64,000 nucleotides of DNA, from the NCBI GenBank assembly GCA_964036665.1, contig OZ038527.1:5518001-5582000 (forward strand). Direction: 5' to 3'. Shown here in pieces: positions 13,601-25,600 of the stretch (within the stretch, counting starts at the first letter, position 1; each line of letters begins with the position of its first letter). A program made the position numbers and the translations under genes. The notes below the pieces were generated by a model. The model was not told the DNA's origin and searched no databases. It worked only from the letters and a program-made list of their open reading frames with translations. The DNA is from Gordius sp. MW1 (lineage: Eukaryota; Nematomorpha; Gordioida; Gordea; Gordiidae).

Positions 13601-16600
13601 GAATCGAAATTATTTTTTTCGTTTTTTTTGATTATTATGATTGTTCCTGTTTCTACCATTGCTATTATGACTTTTTGGCCGTCCGCTGGCTGCTGACCAA
13701 TGTTATATAATAAACATAAATAAAAGTTGTTTACTTCTAATTGCTATGCAATTTAACTAGTTTTTGGGTTAGAATCCCTGAGTTTTTTTTGACTCTTCTG
13801 ATTGTTCTTGTTACTATCATTGATAATAAGACTTTTTGGCCGTCCGTTGGCTGCTGACCAATGAAAAAAATGACCATTGGCCAAAATGTGAATCGAAATT
13901 ATTTTTTTCGTTTTTTTTGACTATTATGATTGTTCCTGTTACTACCATTGCTATTATGACTTTTTGGCCGTCCGCTGGCTCCTGACCGATGAAAAAAATG
14001 ACCATTGGCCAAAATGTGAATCGAAATTATTTTTTTCGTTTTTTTTGACTATTATGATTGTTCCTGTTACTACCATTGCTATTATGACTTTTTGGCCGTC
14101 CGCTGGCTGCTGACCAATGGAATAAAATGACCATTGGCCAAAATGTGATTCGAAAACTTTTTTTTCGTTTTTTTTTTGACTATTATGAATTTATACCCAC
14201 TTTTACCGTGTCCTGGCTGCTGACCAATGGAAAAAAATGACCATTGGCCAAAATGTGATTTGGAAATTTTTTTTTCGTTTTTTTTACTCTTATGAATTTA
14301 TATCCACTTTTACCGTGTGCTGGCTGCTGACCAATGGAAAAAAATGACCATTGGCCAAAGTGAGCATCAAAATTTTTTTTTCCGTTTTTTTTGGCTATCA
14401 TTGACTTATAGAGTATCTGTTGGTACTGACCAATAGAGAAAAAGTGACCATTGGCCAAATTTTTGATTTTTTTAATTAAAAATTGTTCAAATTCAACAAA
14501 AAATTTCTCCCAACAATTCTGCAAATTCTTAACATTGTGTTGTTTTATAATATAATGTTTGTTAGACCCATAATCACTAAAGGCCATAAAAACTAATGTA
14601 ATACGCAACTAGAAGCAAACACTAAATCTAACCCTAACCCTTGCCTATATTACATTTTGCCTATATTACATTTTGCCTATAATGGAAAATTTGTATAAAT
14701 AATTAATTAATCATTAGGCATTTAATACCCCCCTATAGGCATTCTCGCCCCTTCCCACCTTTCTCGCCCATAAATTGCATAGCAAATATGATACATTTAT
14801 ACGAAGTACAGATGAGTCGTCCCCCCTTCCCTTCCCCTCTTCCCTTCCCTTCCCCTCTTCCCTTCCCTTCTCCCCCTTCCCACGAGGGCCGAAGGCCCGA
14901 GTTTATTTTAAGTAAACGAATTCTAGAAAATCCGATAAACAATTTAAATAAACGCCACCCTTATTTCGCGCATCTTGTAATTTATAGGCAACAGTTGGCA
15001 CACTATTAATTGCTATGCAATTTATGGGCTCGTTTTTTGTGCGTCGTCCGTCCGTCGTCCGTCCGTCGTCCTCCCTATCTATTTGCATTGGGTATATTAG
15101 GTTATCGCTTTTTTAAATTAATGCATGAGAAAGAGGTGCCCCACCCCTCATCTCTATCTCATGCATAAGAGGTGCCCCACCCCTCATCTCTATCTCCCTC
15201 GGTGTGTTATATATAAGATTTGTTAAATCATCTTTATATAATAAACATAAATAAAAGTTGTTTATTTTTAATTGCTATGCCATTTAACTAGTTATATAAT
15301 AAACATAAATAAAAGTTGTTTACTTTTAATTGCTATGCAATTCAACTAGTTTTTGCTATATAATTAACATAGATAAAAGTTGTTTACTTTTAATGCTATG
15401 CAATTTAACTAGTTATATAATGAACATAAATAAAAATTGTTTACTTTTAATTGCTATGCAATTTTACTAGTTTTGGGGTTAGAATCCCGGAGTTTTTTTG
15501 ACTCTTATGATTGTTCTTGTTACTATCATTGATAATAAGAATTTGGCCGTCCGCTGGCTGCTGACCAATGAAAAAAATGACCATTGGCCAAAATGTGAAT
15601 CGAAATTATTTTTTTCGTTTTTTTTGATTATTATGATTGTTCCTGTTTCTACCATTGCTATTATGACTTTTTGGCCGTCCGCTGGCTGCTGACCAATGTT
15701 ATATAATAAACATAAATAAAAGTTGTTTACTTCTAATTGCTATGCAATTTAACTAGTTTTTGGGTTAGAATCCCTGAGTTTTTTTTGACTCTTCTGATTG
15801 TTCTTGTTACTATCATTGATAATAAGACTTTTTGGCCGTCCGTTGGCTGCTGACCAATGAAAAAAATGACCATTGGCCAAAATGTGAATCGAAATTATTT
15901 TTTTCGTTTTTTTTGACTATTATGATTGTTCCTGTTACTACCATTGCTATTATGACTTTTTGGCCGTCCGCTGGCTCCTGACCGATGAAAAAAATGACCA
16001 TTGGCCAAAATGTGAATCGAAATTATTTTTTTCGTTTTTTTTGACTATTATGATTGTTCCTGTTACTACCATTGCTATTATGACTTTTTGGCCGTCCGCT
16101 GGCTGCTGACCAATGGAATAAAATGACCATTGGCCAAAATGTGATTCGAAAACTTTTTTTTCGTTTTTTTTTTGACTATTATGAATTTATACCCACTTTT
16201 ACCGTGTCCTGGCTGCTGACCAATGGAAAAAAATGACCATTGGCCAAAATGTGATTTGGAAATTTTTTTTTCGTTTTTTTTACTCTTATGAATTTATATC
16301 CACTTTTACCGTGTGCTGGCTGCTGACCAATGGAAAAAAATGACCATTGGCCAAAGTGAGCATCAAAATTTTTTTTTCCGTTTTTTTTGGCTATCATTGA
16401 CTTATAGAGTATCTGTTGGTACTGACCAATAGAGAAAAAGTGACCATTGGCCAAATTTTTGATTTTTTTAATTAAAAATTGTTCAAATTCAACAAAAAAT
16501 TTCTCCCAACAATTCTGCAAATTCTTAACATTGTGTTGTTTTATAATATAATGTTTGTTAGACCCATAATCACTAAAGGCCATAAAAACTAATGTAATAC

Positions 16601-19600
16601 GCAACTAGAAGCAAACACTAAATCTAACCCTAACCCTTGCCTATATTACATTTTGCCTATATTACATTTTGCCTATAATGGAAAATTTGTATAAATAATT
16701 AATTAATCATTAGGCATTTAATACCCCCCTATAGGCATTCTCGCCCCTTCCCACCTTTCTCGCCCATAAATTGCATAGCAAATATGATACATTTATACGA
16801 AGTACAGATGAGTCGTCCCCCCTTCCCTTCCCCTCTTCCCTTCCCTTCCCCTCTTCCCTTCCCTTCTCCCCCTTCCCACGAGGGCCGAAGGCCCGAGTTT
16901 TCATTAATATTGATCAAATTATTTCATTATTAATTTATAAATCGAAAAGGAATAATTTTATTAATATATATCCTTGTTTTAAACTTTAATATGTGTGATG
17001 TTTTGTGATAATTTCATCGTCCAGCTAATAATTGATCAGAAAGTTAAAACAAGCCTAAAAATGATGAAATAATTTTTAATTTGACCCAAAGAAATTATTT
17101 ATAGGATGCTTTAAAAGGTAAACTTTTAAATTCACCAAATTATAAGTATTAAATGTATGATTCTCTTATGAAGTATGATCACTTTTAAAATTTGTGTAAT
17201 AAAATCGAATTCTTATTTTTCAACTTGAATAATATCGACTCTACCCATATCATGTTTATTTGAGTTTTATGGGATGTTTTTTTATAACACGTAAATCTAT
17301 TAGAAGTTCGATATTTATTTTAACCTAAATGTCGTATAATTGAAATCTCATTAGTTTTATTATGCAACGCTAATGGAGGTGATTTTTTTATTTTTAAGCA
17401 GTTAGATCCGTTGCAGAAGAACAAGGAAAAAGGCTTGAAATTGTTTGAGCAGCTCTTGTCATTCAAGACCTTTCTCCTCCTCTTCATACAAACCCTAGAG
17501 AATGATCGTTACTTCTCGATGCGAGATCGGGTTAACGTAGCGTCTCTTATAATGGTGGCACTGCAAGGGAAACTAGATTACTGCACTGAGTATGAAATAG
17601 CGTATCCCTTTTTAGCCATTACACTTTTTGGATTATTTAGATATTTTTTTTCAATTAATTGAAAATGCAAAAGGGAATATGCCTTATAATTGATTAAATT
17701 CTTAGTAGGAACACAAAAATGGGCCCTGTTGTGAGTTTTTCATTATAAAAACAATTTTTTTAGTAAATATTGGAATTTAAGGAATAAAAATTCACTATAT
17801 GGGAAAACGTTGAGTTAGATAGGTTTTTTGTCGTTATTGATATATATTTAGCGGATTAGAGGGGATAAGAATTTTTGGTTTTTATATTTCTAGCGCTTTT
17901 ACTGTATATTTTGCGTTTAGCATCCTTAAAACCTTGCTGGCCGAACTGATAGAACGTTCCATGGATGGTAACAGTCACCCAAAACTTTTGCTTAGGCGAA
18001 CCGAATCAGTAGCCGAAAAAATGCTTACAGCTTGGTTTACCTTCTTGCTTCACAGATTCCTGAAGGTCTTTCATAATAACATTACAATTTTATAGGGAAC
18101 CCAAAAATGGTTATAGTCTTCATATCTTAGTAACGATAGTTATCATTATCTTTGCGACCGATATTTTTATTATAAATTCAACAATTCATTGAGAAATGAT
18201 ATCAATTTAAGAAATATTTTCGTAAAAGTTAAATAATAAGCCCCATTTATAGCCCCTCACTCATTTATCTTATAAATTGTTTTGTATAAAGACAAAGATA
18301 GTGTAATTTAAGGTTGCGATGCGACCATGTTAAATTTATATCGTTGAGTTATTGAGAAAAGCTCTTTTAAACTCACACGACCTTTCCACATTTAAATATT
18401 TTTAATTTCAGTAGTTTTGTAATAATATAATCGATACTCTTGAAAAATCTGGGTTTTATAAGGGTAGCAGTACTAGTGTTGGTGTGCCAAAGTATAGCTT
18501 TATTAATAAAACATCCCGTAACCAAATGTTGAACAAAATTCTTTTCATATCGTAAAGAGACGAAGCTAATAAAACTTTGATTTTTTATGTTTACATACTT
18601 TTATCAACCTTTATATTTAAAATTTTATAATTAATTATTATTATTGTCATTTTGTTATTGTAGGAATGCGCGGGAGAACCGTTATTCCTATTGTTTCGCG
18701 CTATAAAGCAACAAGCAGACAAAGGTCCTATCGACCAAATCACCAGTGAAGCTAAGTATTCTCTCAGCGAGGAAAAATTACTCCGTTGTCACGTCGAATA
18801 CGAAACCATGGTAAGCACTGTTTTTAATCAAGCAGCCCTTTAAAACAACAGCCTTTTTAAAATAACATTTCTTCCCAAAAATTAAATGATATTTTGTTTA
18901 TTGAAAATGAAAAAACTTCTCAAGGGCTTATTTGTAGAGTTCTCTTAAGTATAGACCAATTTGACTTAGTGTAAGATCTGATTTTACTCTTTGCATGACC
19001 TGAAAATGATAAAAATTATTCCCTGAAATTCGGCCTGGAAACAGAAATTTTATACATAACCAGTAATTTATACTATATATAATAAAGTCGTTGCTTTCTG
19101 ATAATTTTAATGAGTTCTCTGCCCATTCTATTGTATTTTAAGTTTCATTTCAATTCGCTAAGACAATTCGAAATTAATTTTGAGTCTTTTTTAGTACACA
19201 TGCAAGAATTTAATTTTAACTCTAACAGGCTCACTGAGAGTTTTTCTGCATTTAGCCATTATGTTTTAATCGGTCTATTGAGTTTAAAGTTTTCGAAGCA
19301 TCAATTCAAAAATATGCCTTCTAAGTTTAAAATTACCTAGTTTTGTCCGCCGAATATATCTCTTTTAAATGTTTAAAATTACGACCATATTATTTTTTTG
19401 AAAATCTCTGTATAGCACATATCTTGCTCAATTGTGTTGCTTCTTTCTGTCGAGACATTAATAAATTTTTATAAATATTCGACTTTTGAAAGATCCCTTT
19501 AAACCCAAAATATGCAATCGCATTCTGTCGGGATTGCATATAAACAATTATTTGTCTTCCACCGCCCCCCCCCCGAATGCTAGGAATTTTTAACCAGAGA

Positions 19601-22600
19601 ATCGTAGTTTATTTTGGGTTTCAGGCGATTTTCGACCTAGAATATAACTAATATTGCTCAGAAACTTTGTTCAAATTCCCTCTAACTAGTGAGATGTATT
19701 ATTATTACTTTAGAACTTTTGCCAACTTGCGTTTTATATATAATTCGTTTTGTTTTTTAATTCGTGCATTTCATTGTTTACCAATAAATATTTAAAAAAC
19801 AACAACATTTAGACAATTCACGCCATCGTCCCCGACCCCGATACCATGGGCAACAGCCTTGACGTGTACGTCAAAGTGCTTGACGTTGATACGATAACTC
19901 AGGTCAAAGACAAAATTCTGGACACGACGTTCAAAAATTTTCCCCAGTCCCTCAGACCCAACGCCAAAGATTTGGATTTGGGTAGATCGACATTTTTTAG
20001 ATCCTGCTTGACTTTAATAGAAGCGGTTTAGGAGGAACAAATAATTTATTAATATGGTTATCTTAACATTTTTATTGCGATTTCATGGATTTGAGACTTG
20101 AGGTACGAGGATATTTTAGACGTCGCAGAAGTTGTTTAAATGTAAAACGAGTAGCAAAATTGATCATATGTATGCTTTTACATACAATGCAAAACCTAAA
20201 GGATTTGATCTAAACCAAAATAACACGTCTTGAAAATAAGAATTTAAGTTTTTTGTTTCAAACTAAATTTGATATAGTTGGGTATACACTTTTAATCCCT
20301 TTAGCCACTTTTACTTAACCATATACTGGCCCTAAAACGCTTTATAACTTTTACATTTTCCTTAAATTGGGTACACACTTTCGATCGACTTAAATTTATT
20401 CTCGTTTTACATATAGTTTATTTGCCTTGTGATCCATTTAAAAAGAGACTTTTAAATAGATTTGCGGTATCCAAACTTATTTCCAATCTGAGGAAACGTT
20501 TATTGATAAAATTAACAAATCTATTTAACATTTTTAACATGAGACTGACCGCCAAACTGTTAAAAACATTCGACCGACCTAAGGACATTACTTTGCTCCG
20601 GGTATAGTAAATTAAGAGATAATTTAAAGCAATATCCTGGTAAAATTAATAATGTTAATTTCACCTCAATTAAAAGTATCGTTTTTAAATGATCAAATAT
20701 CATTCATTTTACGCACTCTTTGGAACTCTCAGAATGGCGGACGGGGTTGCACGGTCGCGTTATTCTCAGAGACGAAGACATAACATCGCACATTGACGGC
20801 GAATGGAAGAGGCTCAATACCCTCAAACACTACAAAGTGAAATTCACAAACTTAGTTTAATATTTATTTAAAATTCATTCCATGTCGAATCGTAAAAGAA
20901 AGACGATTTTTGACCGACAGTTTCAGATCAGGATAATTTTTGGTGAGGGTGTGGGCATCATTTATTAGAGTAATTTGTGAAAATTTTAGCCATTTTGGGC
21001 CAATACTTTTTAAGTTATGGACGTTTAAAGGGCCAAAATCACGCTCGGAAGCCTTTTATGGATTTTACCATTTTTGTCATATTTTTTTTTGAAAGTAATT
21101 GCGTTGTTCACTCAAATTTTGGTGCATTTTGTTCCTAAAAAATTTACTTAATTCGAGTTTTTAATTTTTTTTTATAAAACATAACTTTTCAACTAATTAC
21201 TCATCCTGAAACTGATTGCCCGTAGGTTTATAGTTTGCACTTTAAAACGCCATTTTGAGATATCGTCATCTTATTTGCATATTAAAGTAGCTGAGCATTT
21301 GAGATGCAACGAATGTAAAATTTTTTGATTAATAGGATATTCATTTTTTGTGGGATTTGGTTAATATTTGACCGTTTTTGCTTGGATATTTTGATGTAAG
21401 GTACCTAACGAAGCGACCTTGGTGTTGATCAGGGCTAGCGCGGTGTCCTCTTCAGCTTCCCAATCTTGCGTCTCTTCCCTCAGTCTGTCTTTGATGGGAG
21501 GAGGTGCAGGAGAAAATTCTAATCATCATCGCTACCAACAATTGCATAATAACGGGGTTGGCAATCACGTTTACAATTGGAAAGAGAGATTTCCTTTGGG
21601 TAATTTGGCATTCTTCTAATACCCGGAGATTTTGTTCAATAAGTTTTTTGGATCGGTCGAAGGAGGTTTTTGTGATTCCTATCATAGAGCTTGTCTCCAT
21701 GGGCGTTGCTAGGGTTGGGATTAGAGGCAGGCAGAAATGATTTGGGGGGGGCAAAATAATAATTTTTGCAATTTTAGCCATAATTTTAATAAATTCAACA
21801 AATTTTCCGATTTAGATGGGGACCGCCCCTCCCTGCTCTCCCCTTGGCTAAGCCCATGCTTGTCCCTAAACCAAATCGTTAGTTCTGAAATAGCTTGTAA
21901 TTATTTCGATAAAATATAAATACAGTCAAACGCTAATGTAGGATTTTAAAAGTATCTACGAATCTCTGAATGGAATAGGCAATTGTAACCCTAGATAGTA
22001 AGGGCTAAGCTCTTGACCATCGCTTTTTTATAATAGCCTCAATTATCAACAACTATTTGAATTAATTTCGACATAGCATTTTCTAAAAAAATAGTTAATA
22101 TCTATGAATATTTCTATTAATATTTCAAATATTATAAATTAGGCTCAATATATTTTGTAAAATATCATTTAACTTTATTAGAATCAAGCAACGTGCAAAG
22201 CCCATTCTCTTCAGCCCGTAATACAGCTTCCATCTCGCACGGTTCGGGTAAGAATAGGCCGGCCATAACGCACTACGGGATGGAAACTAGTGCGAATTCA
22301 TCGTCCAACCATAAATTATGGCATTTGGTAGGCTGAATGGAACGTGCTTTATATGAATTTATTTAGTTTTTTGTATAAAATCATTTTTTTAAATATATAA
22401 TTTTGACTTCTTTATGGGCGTGGCGACAGAATTTTGAATTTAGAGAGTTATCAATAAGGATGGACTATGGGTTTATAAGTTTTTTTCGGAGAATTTGGTG
22501 AAAAACTCGTTTAATTTGTGAGCTCGGAGGACTGCCTTTGTCTGGCGATGCTCACACAGTTTTCTTTTAAAATGGATAGTGTATTTTTAAATCACATTGT

Positions 22601-25600
22601 GTCGCCTTTTTAATTGTGTAGTTTTCCCAGACTGCTAAGAACGTTTAGTGGTTTCCTCATAATCGTGGTGTAATTAGAAATGTATTAACTGAACATTTCG
22701 CTAACAAATGAGATAACTTATAATAACGCAGAGATAACATTATAAATTTGAAATAGCCCTTTTATCTATTTGCAAAATGAAACTCTACTAAAAATTTATT
22801 AATAAGCCATATTAAATATCTGAAGGCGTGGAAATTAGTTTAGAAAATAAGAGGGGTTATAACCACTATTTTGCATGAGCATATTTCAAAAATTACAAGG
22901 CTAAATTCTATGGTGTTTGAAAATATCTAATTCCTTTCTTGTTTACAGATGTAAAATTTATCGCACAAAATTAATTGTTAGAGTCTATTAAATGGCATAG
23001 GTAAAATTTTAAATATTTCCATATAAGCATGGCGAAGCCAGGGGGTGGCATGGGCGGCTGCCCCCTTTTAAATTTATAAATTATTTAAAATTTCATATGA
23101 TTATGGCTAAAATTTTAAAAAATTATCATTTTGCCCCTCCCTAATTCATAATTGCCCCCCTCTAATTTTAATCCTGGCTACGCCCATGGTTATAAGAACT
23201 AATTTAAATTATTACCTTAACTTCGGGGTCCTTAATTTTTTTTGAAATATATCATTAAATTTATTTAGGTTAAACATTATGATACGGAACCGAAAGAAGA
23301 GATGGGAAACAAAATGATGTCTGAGATATATCTTACCCGTCTCCTAGCCACGAAAGTACTAATTACCCATCACACTTATGCATTAATCGGCCAATTGCCT
23401 AAATCTTTTGCTTTACAAGAAATTTTATTTTAAACATGCTACTATATGAGTTTTGACCAAATTTAAAGTTATAGATTGGATTGAAGGATCAGCCCAAATT
23501 TACATGAGATGAGGTTCGCTAATAATAAATCCTTAAATAGGATTTATTTTCGTAAAAATCTTGTCGAGTTTGTATAACCTACAGTTTTCGCTAGCATTAT
23601 TGCTCCAAAATTTATAAGCCACTATATACGCGCAAGCACAAAATGAATTTAATCAAATAATTTTTTTATATTTTTTGTCGCGTTAACTTACAGGGGACTC
23701 TGCAAAAATTTGTGGACGACCTTTTTGACACAATATTTTCCACGTCCCAAAGATCCAGTTCCCTTCCCCTCGCCATTAAGTTCATGTTTGACTTTTTGGA
23801 CGACCAGGCTTTCCAGCACCAAATCACTGATAGTGAAGTGGTTCATACCTGGAAAAGTAACAGGTACGTCGTTGAGAATTAAACAAACTTTTGTAAAGTG
23901 TTTTTTTTTTACAGAATTACCTAAATTAATGAATTTTTATATTCGCTCATATTTTTTTCGTTGAAATTATACAGATCTCTCGTAATTAATTAATGCTGTT
24001 TTATGTAACGTTGTTTTAGCCTTAAATGGACATTCAGATGAGGTAGGTCTTAGCCTTAAATGTGGCTTTAGATGCCGCTGTTTGAGTTACCTTCCAGTGG
24101 TCTTGCTAAAAACCATTTTTGTCCAGTGATTTATTTATACGTTAATTTTAGTGTTTTAAAAAGATGTTATAAATTTATTGAAATTTCGCAAATAATTGTA
24201 AGTTGAACTAACTTTGCGTAATAATAATAGGGATTTTGATTTTATATTGTTTAAATTAAAAAATTATCTCCAATTTGTCTATCCTATAAATGTTACCAGT
24301 TGGATATGACAATTTTTCTTTATTTCAACATGAATATTTACTAAACAAAGAATTAAACATCGTTACTTTTGTAAACTGTGCCTTAGCCTTCCCCTCCGCT
24401 TTTGGGTGAATTTGATAAAAAATCCCAATTTTATATTCGACGTCCACAAATCGAATACGGTGGATGCTTGCCTATCTGTCGTTGCTCAGACATTTATGGA
24501 TAGTTGCTCGACGTCGGATCAAAGGCTGGGCAAGGATTCCCCTTCCAGCAAATTGTTATACGCCAAAGACATCGTAGTTTATAAGGAATGGGTGGAAAGG
24601 TGATGCCTAAAACGACCACTTGCCCCTCCTTTTTAACGGATGAAATAATTAATTTGACCTAAAACCAATTAAAATAGCCTTAAAAACGACTTTGCCGATA
24701 TCGTTAATGTATTATTTATTTTTGTTTTAATTAAAAATGTTTGCGAAACATGTTTTCCGGCAGACCTCCAAGAGCGCTCAGAGTTTTAGCAAATAGTAGT
24801 AATTGGATTAATAGAGTATGAAAGGTTTTGTTTAATTTAAGGCTTTTCAAGGAAAACAAGGACTACATAAACACATGGGAGATGGCGTTTTATTGCATTA
24901 AAATGAATTATAAGCTTCGAAATGTTGTTATAAGTAAATAAATTTGAGGAATTTTGAGTGATTAAGTTCGGGTTAAAAATTTGAAATTGACTCCGCGTCT
25001 TCGACGATTTTAAGAAACGCGTTTTAAATTAAAAGCTCTTTTTTATTCCTTAATTTTTTAATAGTATTTTCCTTAACTTGCATGATTAGTATAAAAATAA
25101 TAAAACTATTAATAGCCTGCCTAGTCTTAAAATATTATTAAAACTAAGCCTTTAAATATAATGAAATGACAGCTTTTTATTCACTAAAAAGGAGAATTTT
25201 AAAAATATGTTACATTTATTTATGCCCTACTTTTAATTTCATCTAATAACTGAATAGCCTAGAAGTTATGAGTATTTTATCAGCTTTGCAATGGCATAAC
25301 TAAGTTAAGTTAGGGGTGAACAGAGAGCATAGCCATGATTCTGGGAGGGGCAAATTGACTATATTTACACCATGGTCTTGTTAAATCCGTTAAGATTTTC
25401 AATGCATGTTTACGCACATAATGATACATAAATAATTCTTTACCAGGTATTACCAGGACATTCGTATGATGTCGCCCATAACCGAACAAGACATGTTAGC
25501 CTTCCTAGCCGAAGAATCAAGTAGTCACGCCAAAGATTTTAATACCCGAGCCGCGTTGTGGGAATTATATAGGTAAGTGGGGTTGGCACTCCAACGTAAG

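Noticed and set aside
13502..16604. Open frames translating to [21 protein letters not shown] repeats and the 141-codon minus frames
   Set aside because: They are read-throughs of the CCAATGG/CCATTGG arrays, occur in several frames and strands, and match no protein family.
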